This document shows positions 1 through 5,678 of a DNA stretch of 5,678 nt, in pieces (within the stretch, counting starts at the first letter, position 1; every line of letters begins with the position of its first letter). The stretch is from Chloroflexota bacterium (GTDB lineage: Bacteria; Chloroflexota; Anaerolineae; Promineifilales; Promineifilaceae). Made by a program: the position numbers and the translations under genes. The stretch is taken from NCBI GenBank assembly GCA_020353135.1, contig CP070688.1:2560363-2566040 (forward strand). The letters run 5' to 3'. The notes beneath the pieces are model-generated. The model was not told the origin of the DNA. It was given only the letters and a program-made list of their open reading frames with translations, and ran no database searches.

Positions 1-144
1 CGAAGGCGCCACGGTTGCATCTCCAATGGTTGGGACTGTCTTTTCATCGCCCGCAGGGCGGCGGCCGAATCTTCATTGGCCCAAATCGACGATGCAGTCG
101 GCCGAGTTCTGGTTCGATCCCAACTTCTGAAGGAAGACCTGTGA
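1..144 (+). CDS. rnpA: Ribonuclease P protein component, C-terminal end (partial)
   Basis: This is the last 47 codons of a gene entering from the left edge, read in frame 1 and ending at TGA 142-144. RnpA is the small basic protein that binds the RNase P RNA and helps process the 5' ends of pre-tRNAs in the cytoplasm. The visible end carries the family's C-terminal pattern: GWDCLFIARRAAAESS, a strand followed by an Ala-rich helix, then a Leu-rich helix ending VLVRSQLLKEDL. The usual family sequence at the strand is close to 'D-x-V-x-I-A-R-P', so ARR in place of ARP is a minor variation. The RNR motif and the start codon lie outside the window. The downstream yidD, and yidC and jag further on, are the standard neighbours of rnpA, which strongly supports the call despite the short visible length. 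Confidence 0.87.
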   Translation, partial: RRRHGCISNGWDCLFIARRAAAESSLAQIDDAVGRVLVRSQLLKEDL

Positions 145-222
145 TATCGGACGAAGCGAACGATGTAACTCTGGAGCAGAGTAGTTCTTCATTCCGTTTT
201 TGGGAGCAAGGCTGGGCGTTAC

Positions 223-465
223 ATGAATAGAGTCACCAGTGCGGTCGGAAGAGGTGCGACCAAGATCGTGCTCCTCTTGATTAGATTTTACCAATTAACT
301 TTATCCCGGGGAATACCTGCTAGTTGCCGCTTCACACCATCATGTTCGCACTATGGGTATGAAGCAGTTGAGAAATACGGTGCTCTGAAGGGGGGCTGGA
401 TGGCGATTCGGCGAATTGGCCGCTGCCACCCCCTGCATCCAGGTGGTTATGACCCGGTGCCTTGA
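223..465 (+). CDS. yidD: YidD family membrane protein insertion efficiency factor
   Basis: This is a complete 80-residue YidD, close to the usual family size. The family is membrane-associated and assists Sec/YidC-dependent insertion of inner membrane proteins; its biochemical role is poorly defined. An amphipathic/hydrophobic N-terminal helix (about residues 12-27, ending FYQLTLS) should attach it to the inner face of the membrane. The signature then follows: [14 protein letters not shown] with C35 and C41, KYGALKGG at 51-58, and RCHP with C68. The protein ends in the typical GGYDPVP. The ATG at 223 is the only standard start before the signature, apart from an open but startless stretch back to the stop at 166-168. 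Its ribosome site is weak: AAGG 208-211 is 11 nt away and GGGAG 202-206 is 16 nt away. It lies 78 nt after rnpA and 10 nt before the lipoprotein gene. Confidence 0.95.
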   Translation: MNRVTSAVGRGATKIVLLLIRFYQLTLSRGIPASCRFTPSCSHYGYEAVEKYGALKGGWMAIRRIGRCHPLHPGGYDPVP

Positions 466-466
466 C

Positions 467-471
467 GGAGG
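467..471 (+). promoter_or_regulatory. Ribosome binding site that decides the lipoprotein start
   Basis: GGAGG sits in the 10-nt gap between the yidD stop codon and a TTG at 476-478, with a 4-nt spacer. It is the strongest Shine-Dalgarno sequence near the 5' end of the lipoprotein gene. It favours the TTG over the in-frame ATGs at 416 and 449, both of which lie inside yidD. The short spacing to the yidD stop suggests translational coupling (inference). Confidence 0.6.
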
Positions 472-475
472 TACC

Positions 476-1645
476 TTGGACAAAGCAAAGCGCTTACCTT
501 TAGGGCGAGCCATCATATTCTTCATTTTGGCCAGCATCTTGCTGGTCGCTTGTGGTACGCAGACGGCCAATACGAATTGGCCCGGTATGTCGACCGATAG
601 TCAGGGCGTGGTCTACGTCGCCTATGGGCCGGGTGTAGCGGCCGTCGACACCGAGACAAGTCAGCAACTATGGTCCTATCCACCGGGCGGTGGCGGCCCG
701 ACCGTCCAGTTCTACGCTGCACCTTCCGTAGAAGATGGGCAGGTTGTTTTTGGCGACTACGGCGCCACTGGCGGCATTCTGTCGCCCAATGTGAAGGTGA
801 GCGTTTACTCACTTGATGCTGCCGATGGTGCCTTGAATCCAAATTGGCCTATAAGCGAGATCGCTCAGGATAGAGTAGTTGCACCAGCGTTACAGGTTGG
901 CGATCACATTTTTGTAGGCACGGCCGATAACTTCGTGTTTGCGCTTGATGCGACGACCGCGCAGCCGGTTTGGTCGGAACCGTTTGAGGCCGAGCATAGC
1001 ATCTGGGGCCAGCCCGCCTATCAAGATGGTATCCTTTTCGTTTCGTCGCTAGATAGAAGCGTTTATGCGTTAGATGCCGAGACCGGCGCCATGTTGTGGC
1101 AAACTGACGTTGGCGGCTCAGTCTCCGACAAACCGGTCAACAACTCAGAGCTCGTTTATGCCGGAAGTTTTGACAACCAGGTCTATGCCCTGGACGCGCA
1201 GAGCGGCGATATTCACTGGACGGCGACAGCCGAAGCTAGCGTTTGGGGCGCACCACTACACGCCGATGACAAGGTCTTCTTCGCCGACCTCGATGGCAAC
1301 GTCGTCGCCGTCGATTCGCTAGATGGCGACATTGTCTGGCAAAACGGGGGTGCGGGCTATGTGGTTGCCCAGCCCGTCTTCGCGGACGGAATCGTCTACA
1401 TCGCCTCGGCCGGCGAGCAGAGCGTCGCGCCTGATGAACGTAGCGGCGTCTTGATTGCTTTTGACGCCGAGACGGGCGACGAGTTGTGGCGAGCGACGAC
1501 TCGGGCGCCGCTGTTCACCACGCCGGTCGTTGTCGAGGATACGATTGTGGTCGCCCAAGAGGATCCGCAAGCTCTGCTGGTCTATTTCGACCTTGAGTCC
1601 GGCGCCCAAACTGGGTCATTTGCACCGCCAGCTACTGAGAGTTAG
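476..1645 (+). CDS. Lipoprotein with eight-repeat PQQ-type (BamB-like) beta-propeller
   Basis: From the TTG start this is a 389-residue exported lipoprotein. The N-terminus is a lipoprotein signal: a basic n-region (K3, K5, R6, R11), a hydrophobic core at about 12-24 and the lipobox LVAC with lipid-attachment Cys26. The rest is almost wholly PQQ-like propeller repeats of the form 'V-Y-A-L-D-A-x-T-G-x-x-x-W'. The repeat aspartates are D58, D114, D158, D200, D240, D280, D330 and D372. The repeat tryptophans are W66, W124, W166, W208, W248, W288 and W338; the last repeat lacks its Trp. Eight repeats match an eight-bladed propeller such as BamB. There is no dehydrogenase catalytic domain, so PQQ binding is unlikely and a protein-binding or scaffold role is more probable. 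Its position between yidD and yidC suggests a role at the insertion site on the outer membrane face (inference). Translation from ATG 416 would bury the signal behind 20 extra residues and overlap yidD, so TTG 476 is preferred. The biochemical function is unknown. Confidence 0.85.
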   Translation: MDKAKRLPLGRAIIFFILASILLVACGTQTANTNWPGMSTDSQGVVYVAYGPGVAAVDTETSQQLWSYPPGGGGPTVQFYAAPSVEDGQVVFGDYGATGGILSPNVKVSVYSLDAADGALNPNWPISEIAQDRVVAPALQVGDHIFVGTADNFVFALDATTAQPVWSEPFEAEHSIWGQPAYQDGILFVSSLDRSVYALDAETGAMLWQTDVGGSVSDKPVNNSELVYAGSFDNQVYALDAQSGDIHWTATAEASVWGAPLHADDKVFFADLDGNVVAVDSLDGDIVWQNGGAGYVVAQPVFADGIVYIASAGEQSVAPDERSGVLIAFDAETGDELWRATTRAPLFTTPVVVEDTIVVAQEDPQALLVYFDLESGAQTGSFAPPATES

Positions 1646-1663
1646 CGGAGGAATTAGGCTCCG
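1646..1663 (+). other. Small hairpin containing an orphan GGAGG after the propeller gene
   Basis: CGGAG (1646-1650) and CTCCG (1659-1663) form a perfect 5-bp stem around an 8-nt loop, directly after the propeller gene's TAG. The left arm and first loop base make a GGAGG sequence with no start codon at a suitable distance; the nearest in-frame one is TTG 1669, 17 nt away. It could be an mRNA stability or spacing element in front of yidC, or chance. Confidence 0.2.
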
Positions 1664-1679
1664 GCTATTTGGGGTCTAG

Positions 1680-1684
1680 AAGGA
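1680..1684 (+). promoter_or_regulatory. Ribosome binding site for yidC
   Basis: AAGGA with an 8-nt spacer to ATG 1693. It decides the start in favour of this ATG over the in-frame TTG at 1669. Confidence 0.7.
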
Positions 1685-1692
1685 AAAACGCC

Positions 1693-2589
1693 ATGTGGGA
1701 TACATTGATCATAGATCCGATGACCAATGCGCTGATGTTGCTCTATTCGTTTCTGGGCAACAATTTCGTCCTGGCCATCGCGGTCTTCACTATCCTGATT
1801 CGGCTGATCACCTTGCCGCTGAATCTTCGCCAGCAACGCAGTAGCATGCGAATGCAGGAGATGCAGCCGCAGATCCAGGCCATTCAGAAGAAGTACAAAG
1901 ACAATCCGCAGCGAATGCAGGAAGAGTTCAAAAAGATCGGATACAACCCGACTGAAAGTCTAACCGGCTGTCTGCCACTGCTTATTCAGTTCCCCATTCT
2001 AATCGGACTGTACAGGGCCATCATCATTCTGCTGGGATCTACGCCGCAGGCCCTGTTTGAATTGACGGATCGAATTTACCCTTGGGTCGATGAGCTCGTC
2101 GGGGTAAGTACAGCCTTGCCAATTCCCAACAAGTTTCTCTGGCTGAACCTGGGCCAGCCGGATCCATACTACGTTTTGCCGGTTCTCGTATTTGCCACAA
2201 TGTTCATCTCCCAGAGATTAATTACGCCGGCCAAGAAGAAGGACGACGGCAAGCAGAAGAAGGACGAGAACCCGATGGCGGGAATGACTCAGTCGATGCA
2301 ATATACGATGCCGTTGATGTTTGGCTTTTTCTCGCTTTCCTTCCCTTCGGGACTGTCGATTTACTTCATTCTGTCAAACGTCATCGGTATCGGTCAAGGT
2401 TGGCTGACCAGGCGCAATATGGCCAAGGAGAAGGCGGCCATGGAGACCAGACAGGACATGCCCAAGACCACGGGCGTTCCGGCCGAGGCCAAACTGTCTG
2501 CCTCTGGAGTGAGCTCTGGCGGAGGTTCGAGCCGGCCGCCGGCGCGGAAACGCCGTTCAAAACGGAAACGACGATCGGCGAAGCGATAG
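1693..2589 (+). CDS. yidC: Membrane protein insertase YidC/Oxa1
   Basis: This is a 298-residue YidC/Oxa1 insertase with only the conserved five-helix core. It lacks the large periplasmic domain of proteobacterial YidC and has no lipobox. It inserts membrane proteins alone or with SecYEG. The first core helix (about 25-45) carries the groove arginine R37 in ILIRLITLPL. Next comes the cytoplasmic helical hairpin C1 (about 46-90, EMQPQIQAIQKKYKDNP). The signature GCLPLLIQFPILIGLY is at 92-107. Further helices lie at about 159-178 and 205-237, including LSFPSGLSIYFILSN. The loop at 179-192 is Lys-rich, and the last 18 residues contain 12 Lys/Arg, as expected for a ribosome-binding tail. ATG 1693 is chosen because AAGGA 1680-1684 is 8 nt upstream; an in-frame TTG at 1669 would add eight polar residues with no better ribosome site. 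It starts 47 nt after the propeller gene and ends 66 nt before khpB. Confidence 0.96.
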   Translation: MWDTLIIDPMTNALMLLYSFLGNNFVLAIAVFTILIRLITLPLNLRQQRSSMRMQEMQPQIQAIQKKYKDNPQRMQEEFKKIGYNPTESLTGCLPLLIQFPILIGLYRAIIILLGSTPQALFELTDRIYPWVDELVGVSTALPIPNKFLWLNLGQPDPYYVLPVLVFATMFISQRLITPAKKKDDGKQKKDENPMAGMTQSMQYTMPLMFGFFSLSFPSGLSIYFILSNVIGIGQGWLTRRNMAKEKAAMETRQDMPKTTGVPAEAKLSASGVSSGGGSSRPPARKRRSKRKRRSAKR

Positions 2590-2655
2590 AATCGACGAAA
2601 CTACTCTGCGACAGGGTTACCTGGCAGGATATTCTAAGCAATTAGAGGCGAAATC

Positions 2656-3414
2656 ATGGCAGCGGATGAACGCGATCTAGAAGTACAAGGCGCAACCGTC
2701 GAAGAGGCTATCGAGAACGGTCTCGCCCAGTTGGGGGTGGCTCGGAATGACGTCATCGTCGAGGTTGTCGAAGAAGGAAGCACCGGTTTCCTGGGACTCG
2801 GCGGTCGAGATGCCGTAGTTCGGCTCAAGGTCCTTGGCCAACCCAAATTTGCACAGCCCGCGACCGAACCCGCGCCAGAACAAGTAGCTAGGGAGTCAGA
2901 GGTAGCTGTTAGCGAGCCGGCCGTCCAGGAGGACGAAGGTGTTGAGGACTCGCAGGCGGATTATGCCTTGGAAGTAGTATCCTCGTTATTGGACAAGATG
3001 GCCATTGAAGCGTCAATTACGGTGTCCCAGACGGAGCCCGATGATCTGACCGGTGAAGTCAGAAGCGTAATTGATGTCAGGGGCAATGACATGGGTGTTT
3101 TGATCGGGCCACGCGGCGAAACGCTCAACGCCTTGCAATACGTGGCTCGACTTATGACAGGTCATAAGTTGCGGCAGCGGACCACCTTTATCGTTGACGT
3201 AGAAGGATATCGCGGGCGGCGAGAACAATCGCTCGCCAGCCTGGCCAAGAGGATGGCTGACAAGGCGGTTCGCGGTGGCCGGCCGATGACCCTTGAACCC
3301 ATGCCGCCGAACGAGCGCCGGATCATTCACCTGACGCTACGTCCGGACGATCGCGTTTACACGGAAAGCACAGGCGAGGGACAGCGGCGCAAAGTGCGCA
3401 TCTACCCCAATTAG
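2656..3414 (+). CDS. khpB: RNA-binding protein KhpB (Jag/EloR family)
   Basis: This is a complete 252-residue Jag-type protein with the three expected parts. The Jag_N domain (1-60) has the typical GSTGFLGLGGRDAVVRL motif at 41-57. A linker rich in Glu, Pro and Ala spans about 62-102. A KH domain (about 103-182) has its RNA-binding loop GPRG at 151-154 within MGVLIGPRGETLNALQYV. An R3H domain (about 185-252) has R221-x3-H225 within NERRIIHLTL. Members of the family (KhpB, also called Jag or EloR) bind RNA in the cytoplasm, often with KhpA, and affect cell elongation and division in several Gram-positive bacteria. Its exact role here is inferred from family. AGAGG 2644-2648 lies 7 nt before the ATG. 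It follows yidC by 66 nt in the usual order and ends the operon, since the next gene is on the opposite strand. Confidence 0.95.
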   Translation: MAADERDLEVQGATVEEAIENGLAQLGVARNDVIVEVVEEGSTGFLGLGGRDAVVRLKVLGQPKFAQPATEPAPEQVARESEVAVSEPAVQEDEGVEDSQADYALEVVSSLLDKMAIEASITVSQTEPDDLTGEVRSVIDVRGNDMGVLIGPRGETLNALQYVARLMTGHKLRQRTTFIVDVEGYRGRREQSLASLAKRMADKAVRGGRPMTLEPMPPNERRIIHLTLRPDDRVYTESTGEGQRRKVRIYPN

Positions 3415-3425
3415 CGCATTATCTA

Positions 3426-3477
3426 GAAACTAATCGATTGGTTTCGCAGCGCTTGTCGCTGACAAGTTTCCGGGAAA
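3426..3477. terminator. Cluster of inverted repeats between convergent genes, possible weak terminator
   Basis: The 120-nt gap between the ends of khpB and serA holds three adjacent inverted repeats. The first, 3426-3445, is a 20-bp palindrome centred on ATCGAT, with arms GAAAC and GTTTC and one mismatch that becomes a U-G pair in RNA. The second, 3452-3466, is CTTGTC-GCT-GACAAG, a perfect 6-bp stem with a 3-nt loop, followed by TTTCC. The third, 3467-3477, is TTTCC-G-GGAAA. The middle hairpin is the best candidate terminator for khpB, but the T tract is short. No clear T tract follows on the minus strand for serA. Function is inferred from position only. Confidence 0.35.
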
Positions 3478-3534
3478 GCTGTTTGGTCTGTTGGGTAGCG
3501 AGGTTTTGGCTATTAGTGGCCCGGATCAGCTAGC

Positions 3535-5121
3535 CTAGAGCGTCACAAGCTGCAAGCCGACCACGGCCTCCACATCCTTTAGTTCCGCCAACGCTTCAAC
3601 CGAAGGAGTATTGTCCAGGCTGATGAAGGATAGCGCTTCGCCGCCAGGTTGGCGCCGGCCCATTCGCCATTCACCGATGTTGACCGTATCGGCTGCCAGT
3701 ATCGTTCCGACCCGACCGATCACTCCGGGAACATCTTGATTTCGCAGGACGAGTAGAATGCCCTGCGGGTTCACATCCAGATGATACTCATCAACCTGGA
3801 TCAAACGGGGTTGAACGCCGCCAAATAAGACGCCGCCCAACAGGCGTTGCCCTTCGTCCCAGTGAACGGAACAGGAGATAAGGTTCGGGTAATCGACCAG
3901 ACTCATACCCTTGGTTTGTGAAACCGCTATACCATGATCGGCGGCCAGAACGGGCGCGTTGATGTAGTTAATATGGTCTGGCAGTGATTTTTCAAGCAGA
4001 CCTTTTAACATTGCAGCCGCCGTCGGGCGAATCAGCCGCTCGGCCATATCGCCCCGGATCTCGACTTCCACGCGACGTATTGGGCCCGGTGCCAGGGCGG
4101 CCTGCAGCACGCCAAGTTTCTCCGCTAACTCCATGTATGGCCAGATATCGCTGAAATCAGGCCCAGCGCGGAATGGCATGTTGACCGCGTTGCGGACGTC
4201 GGTGCCGCGCAAAGCGTCAAGCACCTGGTCGACAATTTGGGTGGCCACGTCTCGTTGAGCTTCGTAGGTGCTGGCCCCTAAATGAGGGCTGTGCAACACA
4301 AGAGGATGACCCACCAGAGGATTGCCCTCGCCCGGAGGTTCCTGCTCATAGACGTCGACGGCCGCAGCTTGAACTTTGCCGCTATCTAGCGCGGCTGCCA
4401 GCGCTGTCTCATCGATCAACTGACCCCGAGCGCAGTTGACGATGATCACGCCGTCTTTCATCTGGGAAAAGGTCTCTTGATTGATCATGTGCCTAGTTTC
4501 TGGCGATGTGACCGTATGCAAGGAAATGTAGTTGGCCTCGGACAACAAATCATCCAACTCGACCAAAGTGACGCCCAACTCACGGGCGACGTCTTCACTC
4601 ACATATGGATCATAGGCCAGGATCTCCATGCCAAACGCCTGAGCACGGGTCGCTACCAGCCGGCCGATTCGGCCAAATCCGATGATACCCAATACATTGC
4701 GATACAGTTGTTGCCCGACGAAATCAGAACGGCGCCACTCGCCTGCCTTGACCGACGCATGTGCTGGCGCGATATGTCTCGCGGCTGCCAACATCATAGC
4801 CATGGCATGCTCGGCCGTAGCCACCGCATTGGCCTGGGGGGTGTTCATGATGATGACGCCTCGGGATGTTGCCGCCTTAACGTCTATGTTGTCGACGCCG
4901 ATCCCGGCCCGACCGATAACTTTTAAATTGCGACCGGCAGCCAATACATCTGCGTCAACCCTTGTTCCACTGCGAACGATAATGGCGTCGACGCCACCGA
5001 TGGCGTCAACAAGTTCATCGTGACTCAAATTCAGCGTTACCTTAAAATCGATATCCTGGGCCTTTGCTAAACGTTCCAGTCCCGCTTCGCCCAACTTGTC
5101 AGAAACCAATATCTTGTACAT
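3535..5121 (-). CDS. serA: D-3-phosphoglycerate dehydrogenase, long form with ACT domain
   Basis: SerA catalyses NAD-dependent oxidation of 3-phosphoglycerate to 3-phosphohydroxypyruvate, the first step of serine biosynthesis, in the cytoplasm. The 528-residue protein has the long-form layout. The substrate domain includes VRSGTRV at 49-55 and GRAGIGVDNID at 70-80. The Rossmann domain carries GFGRIG at 148-153, followed by the cofactor-selecting D171. Next are a likely intervening allosteric domain (about 315-445) and a C-terminal ACT domain (about 450-528). The catalytic set is intact: R232 in NCARG, E261 in YEQEP and H280 in SPHLGAST. In the ACT domain, D463 and N481 match positions used for serine binding in the family, so end-product inhibition is likely. 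ATG 5121 is preferred, with AAGGA at 5135-5131 nine nt upstream; a TTG directly before it (5124) is six nt from the same site and would add one Met. It follows the aminotransferase by 54 nt and probably shares its transcript. Confidence 0.96.
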   Translation of the reverse strand: MYKILVSDKLGEAGLERLAKAQDIDFKVTLNLSHDELVDAIGGVDAIIVRSGTRVDADVLAAGRNLKVIGRAGIGVDNIDVKAATSRGVIIMNTPQANAVATAEHAMAMMLAAARHIAPAHASVKAGEWRRSDFVGQQLYRNVLGIIGFGRIGRLVATRAQAFGMEILAYDPYVSEDVARELGVTLVELDDLLSEANYISLHTVTSPETRHMINQETFSQMKDGVIIVNCARGQLIDETALAAALDSGKVQAAAVDVYEQEPPGEGNPLVGHPLVLHSPHLGASTYEAQRDVATQIVDQVLDALRGTDVRNAVNMPFRAGPDFSDIWPYMELAEKLGVLQAALAPGPIRRVEVEIRGDMAERLIRPTAAAMLKGLLEKSLPDHINYINAPVLAADHGIAVSQTKGMSLVDYPNLISCSVHWDEGQRLLGGVLFGGVQPRLIQVDEYHLDVNPQGILLVLRNQDVPGVIGRVGTILAADTVNIGEWRMGRRQPGGEALSFISLDNTPSVEALAELKDVEAVVGLQLVTL

Positions 5122-5175
5122 CAATCGTGTTCCTTGCTGAATGTCTTTAATTTGTCGCCCCTCGCATAGAAGACG

Positions 5176-5678
5176 TTAGGCACTCCTCATGAATGTATCA
5201 ATGGCCACTAGTAGTTCTTCCAGTTCGGGCATCTGTAGGTCTCCCATATGGGCGATGCGAAAAGTCTTGTTCTTGAGCGCGCCGTACCCGTTGGAGATGA
5301 TCATGCCTTGGGTTCGTAGAAACTCGTTCAGTTTCATTATGTTAACTTGTCGACTGTTGGTGACGCAAGTCACCGTGGGCGATCGGTATCCCTCAGGCGC
5401 AAACATCCCAAAGCCTCGGCCATCAGCCCAGGAGATCGTCCTGTCACGCAAAGCGCTATGGCGCGCAAATCGCTGTTCAATACCCTCGTCCAAAATGTCG
5501 TCTAGCTGAAGATCCAGCGCGTAAAGAAGCGAGATCGCTGGAGTGGCCGGCGTCTGATCTCTCAGCAGATACTTCTCCAGGTCGACGAAATCGAAGTAGT
5601 AGCCGCGGTTGGCTACAGTCCGGGCCTTTTCCAGAGCGCGATCGGAGACTGCGCAGAATGCCAGACCAGGCGGCAGAG
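5176..5678 (-). CDS. Class V aminotransferase, alanine-glyoxylate/serine-pyruvate type (partial, C-terminal part)
   Basis: The reading frame is open from the right edge to TAA at 5178-5176, giving the last 166 residues of a PLP enzyme of fold type I. A shorter reading from an internal TTG (5493) is not the real start. The visible part begins LPPGLAF, which in this family follows the PLP-binding lysine, so that lysine lies just outside the window. Next come NRGYYFD (23-29), TPATPAISLLYALD (42-55, cofactor phosphate contacts across the dimer), GFGMFAPEGYRSPTV (about 88-102) and FRIAHMGD (139-146) with R140, the likely substrate carboxylate-binding arginine. FRIAHMG is typical of the alanine-glyoxylate/serine-pyruvate group; canonical SerC ends instead with an RASxYN-type motif. 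Next to serA it may act as the phosphoserine aminotransferase. An alternative is serine-glyoxylate or alanine-glyoxylate transamination. Substrate cannot be fixed from this fragment. Confidence 0.9.
   Translation of the reverse strand, partial: LPPGLAFCAVSDRALEKARTVANRGYYFDFVDLEKYLLRDQTPATPAISLLYALDLQLDDILDEGIEQRFARHSALRDRTISWADGRGFGMFAPEGYRSPTVTCVTNSRQVNIMKLNEFLRTQGMIISNGYGALKNKTFRIAHMGDLQMPELEELLVAIDTFMRSA

Noticed and set aside
145..222. Small gene or RNA between rnpA and yidD
   Set aside because: The 78 nt contain no start-plus-ribosome-site pair and no convincing hairpin.
15..230. 71-residue plus-strand reading frame over the rnpA end and the gap before yidD
   Set aside because: It overlaps the clear RnpA C-terminus in another frame, has no recognisable domain and ends just inside yidD.
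522..842. 106-residue minus-strand reading frame inside the propeller gene
   Set aside because: Arg/His-rich shadow of a coding region with strong repeat structure on the other strand.
1074..1322. 82-residue frame within the propeller repeats
   Set aside because: A shifted reading of the repeat-encoding DNA; its pattern comes from the repeats in the real frame.
476..1645. PQQ-dependent dehydrogenase
   Set aside because: The protein has propeller repeats only, is too short, and shows no cofactor-binding or haem motifs; the lipoprotein scaffold type fits better.
2531..2565. GC-rich inverted repeats (GCCGG-CCG-CCGGC and CCGTT-CAA-AACGG) near the end of yidC
   Set aside because: They fall within codons for the Pro/Arg/Lys-rich tail, before the stop codon and with no T tract, so codon composition explains them.
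4477..4926. 149-residue plus-strand reading frame opposite serA
   Set aside because: It is antisense to the NAD-binding part of a well-conserved enzyme, has Cys/His/Arg-rich random composition and lacks a good ribosome site.

Overview
The window reads as a chromosomal housekeeping segment from a bacterium, most likely a member of the Chloroflexota (Anaerolineae/Caldilineae-like). This assignment is an inference from three things: a moderately GC-rich composition, a YidC with only the five-helix core and a very basic tail, and a long SerA paired with a class V aminotransferase of the alanine-glyoxylate/serine-pyruvate type. There is no rRNA or other phylogenetic marker to settle it. I see no tRNA, rRNA, CRISPR array, insertion sequence, phage gene or defence system.

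Plus strand, 1-3414: the conserved block rnpA - yidD - (extra gene) - yidC - khpB/jag. The window opens inside the 3' end of rnpA (1-144). yidD (223-465) follows, then a lipoprotein with an eight-repeat PQQ-type beta-propeller (476-1645, TTG start), then yidC (1693-2589) and khpB/jag (2656-3414). Spacings are 78, 10, 47 and 66 nt, all on one strand, so a single operon is plausible. YidD and YidC serve membrane protein insertion. RnpA is the protein subunit of RNase P. KhpB/Jag is an RNA-binding protein commonly encoded beside yidC. The propeller lipoprotein is the unusual member: it lies exactly between the two membrane-insertion genes and should sit on the outer face of the membrane, where it could meet proteins emerging from YidC.

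3415-3534: a 120-nt gap between convergent transcription units, with three adjacent short inverted repeats that may act as a weak terminator.

Minus strand, 5678-3535: a class V aminotransferase (N-terminal part outside the window), then serA after 54 nt. SerA oxidises 3-phosphoglycerate to 3-phosphohydroxypyruvate. The aminotransferase could supply the next transamination to phosphoserine in place of a canonical SerC, or could handle glyoxylate/serine chemistry. SerA keeps its catalytic triad and a C-terminal ACT domain, so serine feedback is likely.

The ordinary genes are confidently identified. The most notable novelty candidate is the propeller lipoprotein embedded in the yidD-yidC operon. 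The rest are smaller observations.
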